DNA of 64,000 nt, from the NCBI RefSeq assembly GCF_014189455.1, contig NZ_CP050296.1, positions 4,832,001 to 4,896,000 of the forward strand, given 5' to 3'. The stretch's first letter is position 1. Each line of letters begins with the position of its first letter. The position numbers and the translations under genes are program-made. Positions 1 through 8,345 of this stretch are shown here, piece by piece. Below the pieces are notes generated by a model that worked only from the letters and a program-made list of their open reading frames with translations, did not search any database and was not told the DNA's origin. The DNA is from Mesorhizobium huakuii. GTDB lineage: Bacteria > Pseudomonadota > Alphaproteobacteria > Rhizobiales > Rhizobiaceae.

Positions 1-57
1 CATGATGATGGCGATCGCCGAGGCGAAGATCGGACGGTGGATGAAGAAGTTTACCAC
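1..57 (-). CDS. RND efflux transporter permease (N-terminal fragment, runs off window)
   Basis: Only the first 19 codons are in the window and the gene continues leftward. The reverse strand reads MVNFFIHRPIFASAIAIIM from a GTG at 57, the typical start of AcrB/MexB-type inner-membrane pumps: a short cytoplasmic tail with the F-F-I-x-R-P-I-F-A motif, then the first membrane helix. An upstream in-frame ATG at 66 is possible, but the GAGG lies too close to it, so GTG 57 is preferred. The gene starts inside the end of the 83-aa ORF at 51-302, suggesting one operon. The divergent TetR gene at 546-1136 is the probable repressor. No membrane-fusion protein lies between the regulator and the pump here. 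Confidence 0.75.
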   Translation of the reverse strand, partial: MVNFFIHRPIFASAIAIIM

Positions 58-302
58 GACACACATGCCTCGCCGGCTGCTGTTGCCCGCCCGAAGGCAC
101 TGGCAAGTCTGGATAACTGGCCGTGCCCGTCACGGGTGGCTTCCCGTGAGCGCAGCAACGGCACCTCGCGACGCTGCCCATCGGCAAGCGAGCGAAGCAT
201 CTTCTCGAAGGCGCGGGGATCGACCCCATCTGCCTTCATGACCAGCCGGATCATCGGATCCCGGACGGCCTCATCAATGGTAAGATCGCGGCGCTGTGGC
301 AT
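51..302 (-). CDS. Small conserved-type hypothetical protein, 83 aa
   Basis: I cannot assign a function. The first half (about residues 1-42) looks like a real fold: charged, with the pattern DEAVRDPMIRLVMKADGV. The second half is Arg/Ser/Ala-rich and low in complexity. It has no signal peptide or membrane segment. The reading frame ends at 51 and overlaps the RND pump start by 7 bases, so the two could be translationally coupled. It is divergent from the TetR gene, and the tandem TetR-like operator at 452-498 lies between them. It may be a small accessory of the efflux operon. Its C-terminal half could also be a mere leader to the pump gene. Confidence 0.5.
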   Translation of the reverse strand: MPQRRDLTIDEAVRDPMIRLVMKADGVDPRAFEKMLRSLADGQRREVPLLRSREATRDGHGQLSRLASAFGRATAAGEACVSW

Positions 303-451
303 TGGCCGGCTCCTTGTCTGTCGATTCGCAGCCCATGCTCGCGAACCGTTTTCATCTCTTCACCGGCCGAAGCCGCATGAACTGCAGTTTTTCGCCCATT
401 CCGATCTGGCAGGACCAGTTCACGGCCTTGTTATTGACGGAAGGCGACATA

Positions 452-498
452 GGTGTTACCAGTAAGTAACATTTGCATAGTTACAGACCGGTAACACC
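452..498. promoter_or_regulatory. Tandem palindromic operator between the efflux operon and tetR
   Basis: Two 16-bp palindromes of the form GTTAC-N6-GTAAC lie at 455-470 and 480-495, with centres 25 bp apart. The whole block is also an inverted repeat: arms 452-470 and 480-498 match at 16 of 19 positions around a 9-bp A/T-rich spacer. This architecture is usual for TetR-family operators in divergent promoters, here between tetR (546) and the minus-strand efflux genes (302). The link to this regulator is inferred from position. Confidence 0.7.
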
Positions 499-545
499 CT
501 AGTCAAGAGGTGGCCGTGGTTTTTAGGAAACGAAAGGAGATCATG

Positions 546-1136
546 ATGACAGACGGCGTCGTGGAGCGCTCGCGTCCGCGGGATCGGATCCTGGAGACGG
601 CGCGTGACATGTTCCACAAGCATGGCATTAAGGGCGTCGGCGTCGACGCCATCACCGAGGCTGCCGGCACGAACAAGATGACGCTCTATCGTCACTTCGA
701 ATCCAAGGACGAACTGATCGTCGAGTGCCTGCGCGCCAATGCGGCCAAGGCCGGCGCCATGTGGGAAGGGTTCGAAGCCGAGTTTCCCGGTGACAAGCTC
801 GCGCAACTCCATGCCTGGGTTCGCAAGGCCGCCGTCATGCTCAAGGCTGACGGCCGTGGCTGCGACATGGCCAATGCCGCCGCTGAACTGACCGAGCCGG
901 ACCATCCGGCCAGGCTGGTGATCAAGGAACTCAAGGAGGCCCAGCGCGAGCGCCTCGTGGCGTTGTGCCGGGATGCGGGCATTGGCCAGGCCGAACTGCT
1001 TGCCGATACGCTGTCACTGCTGTTTGAGGGCGCGCGTGTCAGCGTGCAGACGGTGGGTACCGAAGGGCCGAGCACGCAGTTCGTGCGCATGGCTGAAGGG
1101 CTGATCGTCTCCTTCCGCGGCACTGCCGCCGGTTGA
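546..1136 (+). CDS. TetR/AcrR family transcriptional regulator
   Basis: About 196 aa. The N-terminal TetR DNA-binding domain is clear at residues about 9-55: RDRILETARDMFHKHG, then GVGVDAITEAAG and the recognition helix TNKMTLYRHFESKDEL. The remainder is an all-helical ligand-binding and dimerisation domain of usual length. Start 546 is chosen over the ATG at 543 because AGGAG (535-539) then sits 6 nt upstream. It is divergent from a small ORF plus an RND pump, so it is probably the local efflux repressor acting on the GTTAC-N6-GTAAC sites at 452-498. The ligand is unknown. Confidence 0.9.
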   Translation: MTDGVVERSRPRDRILETARDMFHKHGIKGVGVDAITEAAGTNKMTLYRHFESKDELIVECLRANAAKAGAMWEGFEAEFPGDKLAQLHAWVRKAAVMLKADGRGCDMANAAAELTEPDHPARLVIKELKEAQRERLVALCRDAGIGQAELLADTLSLLFEGARVSVQTVGTEGPSTQFVRMAEGLIVSFRGTAAG

Positions 1137-1232
1137 ATTGAACTGCCGCTGACGTGCCTTCCATCGTGCGGTCAAGCGCGGTGCGTGGCGCGCCTTGGCG
1201 TTGGCAAAATGGCTATTTCCCCCGTTTGAACG

Positions 1233-1388
1233 AAAAAAGCCCGCTGCCGGGAGGAGGTGGCAGCGGGCTCGATTTCGAATGTGGCGCGGGAGGAGGTGCA
1301 CCCCATTCAGCGTCGGCATCGCATCTGGGAGGAGTAGATGGCCGACAACCAGAACCTACGAGTTGCCCAATGATTCGGCAACAATGAA
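1233..1388 (-). ncRNA. Small RNA with three anti-SD hairpin loops (CCUCCUCCC / cuckoo-like)
   Basis: On the minus strand three successive hairpins each expose ACUCCUCCC or ACCUCCUCCC in the loop. SL1: stem 1336-1340/1322-1326. SL2: stem 1298-1302/1283-1287. SL3: a perfect 10-bp stem 1259-1268/1239-1248 followed by six U (1238-1233), which is an intrinsic terminator. A fourth hairpin (1377-1382/1362-1367) lies near the 5' end. The loops are complementary to Shine-Dalgarno sequences. Alphaproteobacterial stress RNAs with CCUCCUCCC loops (CcsR/cuckoo RNAs) are known, usually with two such hairpins. A candidate promoter lies at 1395-1423. The 5' end (about 1388) is inferred. The RNA lies downstream of the LacI gene but has its own promoter. 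Confidence 0.75.
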
Positions 1389-1394
1389 TTGTGC

Positions 1395-1423
1395 ATAGCA
1401 GCTGTGCAGATTTGCCGTGTCAA
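1395..1423 (-). promoter_or_regulatory. Candidate sigma-70 promoter of the anti-SD small RNA
   Basis: On the minus strand a consensus TTGACA (1423-1418) is followed after exactly 17 bp by TGCTAT (1400-1395). The predicted transcription start is near 1388. A palindrome ACAATGAATTGT (1381-1392) overlaps the start and could be an operator or the first RNA fold. The -10 is weak (3 of 6 consensus positions). Confidence 0.5.
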
Positions 1424-1469
1424 TTATCAGACAAATCCGGGCGAGCGGCTTTGCCGGACTGCGCCCACC

Positions 1470-2492
1470 TCACTGCACCGGCACGTTTTCCCTGAAGATC
1501 AGGCGCGGCTCGATGAACTTTCGAGTGAGATAGGGCGCCGATGAGGCGATGGAGCCGAGCAGGCGGATGACCGACTGTTCGGCGATCAGCCTGGCGTTCT
1601 GGTCGATGACGACATCGACGAGATCATCGACGAGATAGCCGCGCGTTTCCCTCGTCAGGTCGTGGCAGATGAACACCGGCTTGCGATTGGGCCTGGCTTC
1701 GCGGATGGCTTTCGCAACGCCGGAGCGTCCGGCGCCGACGCAATAGATGCCGAGCAGTTCCGGTTCATTGTGCAGCGCCTTCATGGTCTCGGCGTAGCTG
1801 GCATCCGGCTCGTCATTGATCTCGACGGCGCTGGTCACGGTGAGGTTGGGGAATTCCTCGCCAAGCACGGAGCGGAAACCCATTTCACGCTCCTCATGGC
1901 CGCGATAGGAGCGCGAACCGACGACCATTGCCAGATGACCCTCGCGGCCGCCGAGGAAACGTCCCATGAGAAGCGCAGCCGTTCGCCCCGCCACCCGGTT
2001 GTCGATGCCGACATAGGCCGAACGAGGCGCGGCCGGAATGTCGGACACCAGCGTCACCAGGCGGATGCCGGCCTCGACAATGTCGCGCAGGATGTTGCGG
2101 GTTCGTGGATGGTCGACGGCGATGACACCGACGCCATTGGCTCTCAGCGACAGGTTTTCGACGGCGCTCTGCAGCGCGTTTGGCGAAATGCCGGCGAGGT
2201 TGTGGATCCGGCACGAAGCGACCAGCGGCAGGCGCGATGCATAGTCCTCGATGTGTCTTGCCAGATCCTGCATGAAGGCGTTGCTGCCGATCGGCAGGAA
2301 GAATTCGAGGTTGGCGGGCTTCGAGGGAAGCGTCACCTGGTCGGCTACCGGCAGATAGCCAAGCTGCTTGGCGGCCTCCATGACACGCTGCCGGTTGGCC
2401 GCACTGGCGCCGGGCCTGTTGTTGAGCACCCTGTCGACCGTCGCGGTCGAGAGCCCGCAATTCCTGGCGATGTCGGAGACGGTGGCCTTCAT
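1470..2492 (-). CDS. LacI family transcriptional regulator
   Basis: 340 aa. The N-terminal LacI helix-turn-helix is textbook: TVSDIARNCGLSTATVDRVLNN at residues 4-25, followed by the hinge region. Residues about 60-330 form a periplasmic-binding-protein-like sugar-sensing domain, of the subtype that regulates ribose/xylose/inositol-type ABC operons. It is the last gene of a minus-strand cluster that starts at 9503 and encodes a CUT2-type sugar transporter. It therefore probably represses that cluster and is released by the transported sugar or its metabolite. I found no clear LacI palindrome in the short gap to the ATPase gene. Its transcript probably ends in the region of the small RNA at 1233-1388. 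Confidence 0.9.
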   Translation of the reverse strand: MKATVSDIARNCGLSTATVDRVLNNRPGASAANRQRVMEAAKQLGYLPVADQVTLPSKPANLEFFLPIGSNAFMQDLARHIEDYASRLPLVASCRIHNLAGISPNALQSAVENLSLRANGVGVIAVDHPRTRNILRDIVEAGIRLVTLVSDIPAAPRSAYVGIDNRVAGRTAALLMGRFLGGREGHLAMVVGSRSYRGHEEREMGFRSVLGEEFPNLTVTSAVEINDEPDASYAETMKALHNEPELLGIYCVGAGRSGVAKAIREARPNRKPVFICHDLTRETRGYLVDDLVDVVIDQNARLIAEQSVIRLLGSIASSAPYLTRKFIEPRLIFRENVPVQ

Positions 2493-2629
2493 GCCGCAAC
2501 CCTATGCGCCGATGCGATGGCGCGCCAGACGGGTGATGTGTCAGGCGATGTGATCTGAGGGACGCCTGATCGACACCCATCACCGCGATGCGCATTCGCC
2601 TGTTTCGACAAGACGGCTTCAGCCCATCC

Positions 2630-3421
<792 letters not shown>

Positions 3422-3424
3422 GGT

Positions 3425-4411
3425 TCAAGTCCCTGCCTGATGCCGGCGTTCCAGCCATGAGTGAAGCGCCATCATGCCAAGGATGATCGCGCCGATGAAG
3501 ATGTTGTAGGCAAGTCCGGGCACGCCGATCAGCACGATGCCATTGCGCATCACGCGCAGGATCAGGATGCCGAGCACCGTGCCGATAATCGTGCCGCGCC
3601 CACCGGTCAGCGCCGTGCCGCCGATCACCACCATGGCGATGACTTCGAGCTCGTAGCCGGTGCCGCTGTTGGGGTTGGCGGCGGAGGTGCGCAGCGAGGA
3701 GATGACGCCGGCCAGCGAAGCCATGAGCGACGACAGCACGAACAGGCCGATCTTGACGCGATTGACGTTGACGCCGCGCGCCCGCGCCGCGTTGGGGTTG
3801 CCGCCCGCCGCCTGGATCCAGTTGCCGGTCCGGCTCTGCGTCAGCACATAGCCGAGCGCGATCGCAGCGGCGATGAACCAGAACAGCGACATGTAGATGC
3901 GGAACGGCCCGATGAAGAAATCGCCGACCAGCGCTTCCGCCAGCCAGCTGCCTTCGGCGCTCCAGGTGCGCTGCGGAAAACCATCGGTGATGAAAAGCGC
4001 ACTGCCGCGCACCACCAGCAGCATGCCGAGCGTCACCAGGAAGGACGGGATCTTGAGCTGCGTGACGAACCAGCCATTGATCAGGCCGATCAAGGCGGCG
4101 ACCAGCAGCGCGACGACGAAGCCCATTTCCAGCGAGGTGACACCGCCATTGAACAGCGTCCACATCAGCACCGGCGAGAAACCGAACAGGGATCCGACGG
4201 ACAGGTCGAATTCACCTGAGGTCATCAGCAAGGTCATCGCCAGCGCGATCAGGCCGAGCTCGACGGTGAAGGCCAGCGTGTTGGAGATGTTCTGCGGCGA
4301 CAGGAAGTCGTGGTTGAAGCCCCAGAAAACGCCGATCTCGATGACGAGCAGCACGAAGGGGCCGAATTCAGGCCGCGCGATCAGGCGTTGGACAAGCGAA
4401 TGATTTTCCAC
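3425..4411 (-). CDS. Sugar ABC transporter permease (RbsC/FrcC family)
   Basis: 328 aa, highly hydrophobic. It belongs to the BPD_transp_2 family of CUT2 sugar importers. Diagnostic motifs are the SGEFDLSVGSLFGF loop near residue 66 and the GGTALTGGRGTIIGT cytoplasmic coupling motif near residue 260. Eight to ten membrane helices are likely. It lies between the binding-protein gene (separated by a strong hairpin at 4488-4521) and its ATPase (3 bp gap). A second, different permease of the same family is encoded upstream at 5692-6714, so either the two form a heterodimer or two systems share one binding protein. Confidence 0.9.
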   Translation of the reverse strand: MENHSLVQRLIARPEFGPFVLLVIEIGVFWGFNHDFLSPQNISNTLAFTVELGLIALAMTLLMTSGEFDLSVGSLFGFSPVLMWTLFNGGVTSLEMGFVVALLVAALIGLINGWFVTQLKIPSFLVTLGMLLVVRGSALFITDGFPQRTWSAEGSWLAEALVGDFFIGPFRIYMSLFWFIAAAIALGYVLTQSRTGNWIQAAGGNPNAARARGVNVNRVKIGLFVLSSLMASLAGVISSLRTSAANPNSGTGYELEVIAMVVIGGTALTGGRGTIIGTVLGILILRVMRNGIVLIGVPGLAYNIFIGAIILGMMALHSWLERRHQAGT

Positions 4412-4487
4412 TGGGAACCCGCGACACGGTTGGAACGGGCCACGATCTCCCCACCTCGGATGGACAGGTCGCGGCGCAAGAAGAAAG

Positions 4488-4521
4488 CTGGCGCCGCGAG
4501 CCAGATGGGGCGCGGCGCCAG
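4488..4521 (-). terminator. Intra-operon stem-loop after the sugar-binding-protein gene
   Basis: Perfect 11-bp GC-rich inverted repeat, CTGGCGCCGCG (4488-4498) with CGCGGCGCCAG (4511-4521). On the minus strand it is followed by a pyrimidine-rich CTTTCTTCTT. It sits immediately after the binding-protein stop (4532) and before the permease start (4411). Hairpins at this position in ABC operons are known to stabilise the binding-protein mRNA or to terminate partly, which raises binding protein over membrane components. That role is inferred here. Confidence 0.65.
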
Positions 4522-4531
4522 GGATGGCGGT

Positions 4532-5467
4532 TTATTTGCCGGACAGGATCTTGTCGTAGACCCCGGCGGTGTCCTTCTCATAGAGCGCGCCGGTGATGAC
4601 GTTGAAGCCCGGAGGAATGCCTGACGCGGCCATGTTGGCGAGCGACAGCGCGACATAGCTGGTCGCCTGCGGGTCCTGCCACTGGCCGGCATTGACATAG
4701 CCGTTCAGCACTTCCTGCGTGGTGTCGAGCGAGTTGCCCCAGCCGACGACCGGGATTTCGCCCGGCTTGACGCCGACCTGGTCGAACACCCGCTTGATCG
4801 AGCCGGTGACGAGGTCGCCCAGCCCGATGATGGCGTTGACCTTGCCCTCGTGGGCGGTGAGGTAGTCGACCATGCGGTTGATCACCTCGGCCTGGTCGAG
4901 CGTCGCCTCGGTCACTTCATAGGTGATGCCGAGCGGTCCGAAGACGCTCTTGATGCCTTCCTCTTCCTGGACGCCATAGGTGGCGCCGGGGACCTCGACC
5001 GGCATCCAGACGAAGTCACCCTTCTTCACCAGGCCCTTGTCGACCAGATATTGCGCCCAGTGCTTGCCGAAGGTGACGTTGTCGCCGCCGACATAGGCAT
5101 TGAAATTGGCCTTTGGATCGGGCGTGTTGAAGTTGATGATCGGGATGTTGGCCGCACGGGCTTCCTTGACGATCTCGACAAGGCTGCCCGGGTCGGGGCT
5201 GGTGGTGACGATGCCGTCGGCCTTGGCCGAGAGGGCGGCGCGAACCGCTTCCTGCTGGGAGGCGACGTCGCCATTGTGGAACGAGGTGTTGACGGTGTTG
5301 CCGGTGTCCTTGGCCCATTGCTTGGCGCCGGCAAGGAAGTAGGTCCAGACCGGATCGGCCGGGCCGCCATGTGAAATCCAGTAGAAGGTCTTGGCCTGCG
5401 CCGCTGCCGGAATGACCGTCAGCGCGACCAGCAGGCCGTAGAGCACAAGTCTCAGTCTTGTCAGCAT
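4532..5467 (-). CDS. Sugar ABC transporter periplasmic substrate-binding protein
   Basis: 311 aa. A Sec signal peptide occupies residues 1-25 (LVLYGLLVALTVIPAAAQA, cleavage before KTFYW). The rest is a Peripla_BP_4 (ribose/galactose-type) fold, beginning KTFYWISHGGPADPVW and containing the hinge-type motif IIGLGDLVTGS. A strong GGGAGGAAAT ribosome site precedes the ATG at 5467. It is the only binding protein in a cluster with two permeases and two ATPases. The preceding 224-bp gap (5468-5691) contains a 16-bp palindrome at 5505-5520 (TCCGGCT-CC-AGCCGGA), which could be a regulator site or an RNA hairpin. The sugar is undefined. Confidence 0.9.
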   Translation of the reverse strand: MLTRLRLVLYGLLVALTVIPAAAQAKTFYWISHGGPADPVWTYFLAGAKQWAKDTGNTVNTSFHNGDVASQQEAVRAALSAKADGIVTTSPDPGSLVEIVKEARAANIPIINFNTPDPKANFNAYVGGDNVTFGKHWAQYLVDKGLVKKGDFVWMPVEVPGATYGVQEEEGIKSVFGPLGITYEVTEATLDQAEVINRMVDYLTAHEGKVNAIIGLGDLVTGSIKRVFDQVGVKPGEIPVVGWGNSLDTTQEVLNGYVNAGQWQDPQATSYVALSLANMAASGIPPGFNVITGALYEKDTAGVYDKILSGK

Positions 5468-5691
5468 TTGATTTCCTCCCGGTTGAAGATGATCCGTCCC
5501 TTGTTCCGGCTCCAGCCGGATTGCGTCTTTTGCCAGCGCCGCTCGGATGCCTCAGAGCATTCCCTTTTTCGACGAATGGCAAGCCTCCATCTGCAGATGT
5601 AGTTGGCGCCTCACGCAGCGCCATCACCGGACCCATCAGATTGCATCAGTTGCCATGATTTTCCGGCCTGCCGGATGATTGGCATCGAGGC

Positions 5692-6714
5692 TCAGCCGAG
5701 CGGGTCGTCGTGACCGTCACGCCGGTTGCGCCACAGCCGGACTGACCGGTCGACCGCGAGAGCAAGCACGACCAGAGCACCGGTGGTGAAGGCGGCCCAG
5801 ATGGCATCGACGCCGAGTAAGGTCATTGCGCTGAGGATCACCTGCAGGACCAGCATGCCGATCGCGGCACCGATGACGCTGCCGTTGCCGCCTGAAAGCG
5901 ATGTGCCGCCAACGATGGCCGCCGCAATCGCCAGCAGTGCAAATGTGCCGCCGTCACCGGGAGCAATAGCGCCCTGGGCGCCGAGGTGGATCACGCCGGC
6001 AAGCCCGGCCACCGCGCCCATCAGCACTAGCGCCAGTACCCTGACCTTGCCTGTTGGAATGCCGGCATAGGCGGCAGCTTGCGGATTGCTGCCCACGGCC
6101 TGGACCCGGTAGCCGAAGCGGGTACGGTTGAGCACGACATGCATCGCCATCGCCAACACGACAAAGATGATGCCGGTGACCGGCACAATGACGAACGCCT
6201 TGCCCGACAGCGTAGCCAAGACATCCGCGCCCGGCGGCGCAATTGTCTGTCCCTTGCCGGTGACCAGCGACAGGCCCTGGATCATCCACCAAGTGCCGAG
6301 CGTCACCAGCAGAGCCGGCAGACGCAGCGCGATCACCAGCAGGCCGTTGATCAGGCCAAGGCCGGCGCCGGCCGCGACACCCGCCAGCGCGGCAAGCCAG
6401 GGGTCCACTCCGGCAACCATCAGCAAGGCGGTGAAGGTCGCCGCAAGATGGAACACCGCACCGGCTGAAAGATCAATTTCGCGCGTTGCGAGCACGAACA
6501 CCATGCCGATCGCCAGCAGGCCGGGCAGGGCGGCCTGGCCCAGCACCGAGAGCAGATTGGCCGGTTCGAGGAAAGAGGGGTTCAGCCAGCCAAGCAGTGC
6601 GACCAACACGGCGAGCGCAACGACAGCACCAGTCTCGGCCGGCAGCCGGATGCTGCGTCTGGTTTGATGGGTCGCCGACCCGGCAAGCGGCGGCGCGGTC
6701 TCGGTCCTGGTCAT
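5692..6714 (-). CDS. Sugar ABC transporter permease, second paralogue
   Basis: 340 aa. It belongs to the same RbsC-like permease family as the gene at 3425-4411 but is clearly diverged. Motifs are TREIDLSAGAVFH near residue 77 and GGTSLSGGNGSVIGA near residue 268. An N-terminal cytoplasmic extension of about 28 residues precedes the first helix. Its ATG at 6714 overlaps the stop of the two-domain ATPase gene (ATGA), so the two are translationally coupled. With that ATPase it looks like the membrane part of a complete CUT2 importer that lacks its own binding protein and probably uses the one at 4532-5467. Confidence 0.9.
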   Translation of the reverse strand: MTRTETAPPLAGSATHQTRRSIRLPAETGAVVALAVLVALLGWLNPSFLEPANLLSVLGQAALPGLLAIGMVFVLATREIDLSAGAVFHLAATFTALLMVAGVDPWLAALAGVAAGAGLGLINGLLVIALRLPALLVTLGTWWMIQGLSLVTGKGQTIAPPGADVLATLSGKAFVIVPVTGIIFVVLAMAMHVVLNRTRFGYRVQAVGSNPQAAAYAGIPTGKVRVLALVLMGAVAGLAGVIHLGAQGAIAPGDGGTFALLAIAAAIVGGTSLSGGNGSVIGAAIGMLVLQVILSAMTLLGVDAIWAAFTTGALVVLALAVDRSVRLWRNRRDGHDDPLG

Positions 6715-8243
6715 GCCGCACTACTCTCCCGATTGCTCCGACGGTTTTCGTCCACGGGCTTGCCCGACGTGATCAGCGTCAGAAGCCTTGCCACGTCCAT
6801 TTCGTCGCCGGCGATTTCGCCGGCCAGCCTGCCCTGATGGAAAGCAAGGATGCGATCGCAGAGCCCGGTCAGTTCGGACAGTTCGCTGGAATGCAGGAGC
6901 ACGATGCAGCCGCTGGCCGCCATCTGGCGGATCAGCGCGTAAATTTCCTGCTTGCTGCCGATGTCGATGCCGCGGGCGGGTTCGTCGAGCAGCACCACTT
7001 GCGGGCCGATTTCCAGCCATTTGGCAATGATCACCTTCTGCTGGCCGCCGGCCGAAAGCGAGCCTGCCGGCATCTCCGGCGTGCTCCGGATGCGCAGCGC
7101 CTCGATCTGCCGCGCGGCGCGGCCGAGCGCTGCCTCGGGCGAATACCAGCGTGAGCCCCAGTCGCGTGCACCGACGACGACGTTCGCCATGTTGAAGGCG
7201 ATGGACTTTTCCGGCATCAGCCCATTGCCGCGCTCGCCTGAAATCATGCAGATGTTGCGCCGCGCCGCTTCCATCTGCGTCTTCGGCAAGCCGTCGCCAT
7301 CGGGAAAACGCACCTTGCCCTGGCGCGGTTTGCGCAGCCCGAACAACAGGGCAAGCAGGTCCCGCGCTCCAGAACCGGCAAGCCCGAGAATCTCGCCGGC
7401 GCGGGCCGTGAGCCTGACAGCGGAGAGAACACCACCGCCGAGCCCGTCAATGATGATCTGCGGCCGCAACGTGCCGGCAAGCGTCGGCAGGGCTCTGAGC
7501 GGCAGCGGGAACAGCGACTGGCGCAACTGGCCGATCATTGCTTCCTCGGACGCCGTCAGTTCCTGCCGCGCCTTTGACAGCACGTCGCGGCCGTTGCGGA
7601 TCACCGTCAACTGGTCGGCAATGGCAAGCGCGTCCCCCAGTCTGTTCGACCCATAGAGCATGCTCATGCCCCTGGCTTTGAGCCCTCGCAGCACCGCGAA
7701 CAGCCGCTCGCTCTGGCGCTGGTCGAGCGCCGAATTCGGGTCGTCGAGGAGGAGGAGCCTCGGGTTTTCCAGAAGCGCGCGGGCGATCGCGACCAGCTGC
7801 CGTTCACCGGGCCCGAGATCGCCGAGCGGGGCATAGACATCGACATCGAGACCAAGCTGGCGAAGCAACTCGCGGCTGCGTGCCTCCATTTCGCGCCGCG
7901 AAATCAGCCCGTTGTGGATCGGCTCGCGGTTGACGAACAGATTGGCCAGCACCGGGCGCTCGGGAAACAGCCCCGGCTGTTGCAGGACCACGCCGATACC
8001 CAGTTTGCGCGCCGCGTTGGGGCTGTCGATCGTCGCGGTCTTGCCGTCAAACTCGATGGTGCCGCGGTCCGGCCGGACAATGCCCGCCAGCACCTTTGTC
8101 AGCGTCGATTTGCCGGCGCCGCTTTCGCCAACCAGCGCGTGGATCGAGCCGCGCTCGACCACAAGGTTCATGTCATCGAGCACAACCGTGCCGCCAAAGC
8201 GCCTGGCGACGGTGCGCACGAACAGAATCGGCGAATCGGACAT
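6711..8243 (-). CDS. Sugar ABC transporter ATP-binding protein with two ATPase domains (RbsA/XylG type)
   Basis: About 510 aa from ATG 8243. An upstream in-frame GTG at 8297 is possible but has no better ribosome site. Domain 1 has Walker A GESGAGKSTLTKVLAG (near residue 38), LGPGERQLVAIARALL as a degenerate signature, and LLLLDDPNSALD. Domain 2 has a degenerate Walker A (GSGARDLLALLFGL), signature LSAGGQQKVIIAKWL and Walker B VVLLDEPARGIDIGS. One canonical and one degenerate half is normal for CUT2 ATPases. The unusual element is D in place of E in the first Walker B (LDDPNS), which would weaken catalysis in domain 1. Confidence 0.88.
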   Translation of the reverse strand: MSDSPILFVRTVARRFGGTVVLDDMNLVVERGSIHALVGESGAGKSTLTKVLAGIVRPDRGTIEFDGKTATIDSPNAARKLGIGVVLQQPGLFPERPVLANLFVNREPIHNGLISRREMEARSRELLRQLGLDVDVYAPLGDLGPGERQLVAIARALLENPRLLLLDDPNSALDQRQSERLFAVLRGLKARGMSMLYGSNRLGDALAIADQLTVIRNGRDVLSKARQELTASEEAMIGQLRQSLFPLPLRALPTLAGTLRPQIIIDGLGGGVLSAVRLTARAGEILGLAGSGARDLLALLFGLRKPRQGKVRFPDGDGLPKTQMEAARRNICMISGERGNGLMPEKSIAFNMANVVVGARDWGSRWYSPEAALGRAARQIEALRIRSTPEMPAGSLSAGGQQKVIIAKWLEIGPQVVLLDEPARGIDIGSKQEIYALIRQMAASGCIVLLHSSELSELTGLCDRILAFHQGRLAGEIAGDEMDVARLLTLITSGKPVDENRRSNRESSAA

Positions 8244-8345
8244 CGGAACGGCCCCCGACCGCACCGCGATCTTGAAACGCTTTGCGTCCGCCGTCACTGG
8301 GATTCCGCATAAAATTGTGTTGATTTCGACCGTTTTGGACAGATT

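Noticed and set aside
1338..1373. Eleven-codon ORF with a GGGAGGAG ribosome site on the plus strand
   Set aside because: The GGGAGGAG is the complement of the conserved anti-SD loop of the minus-strand RNA, which repeats three times; the ORF is a by-product.
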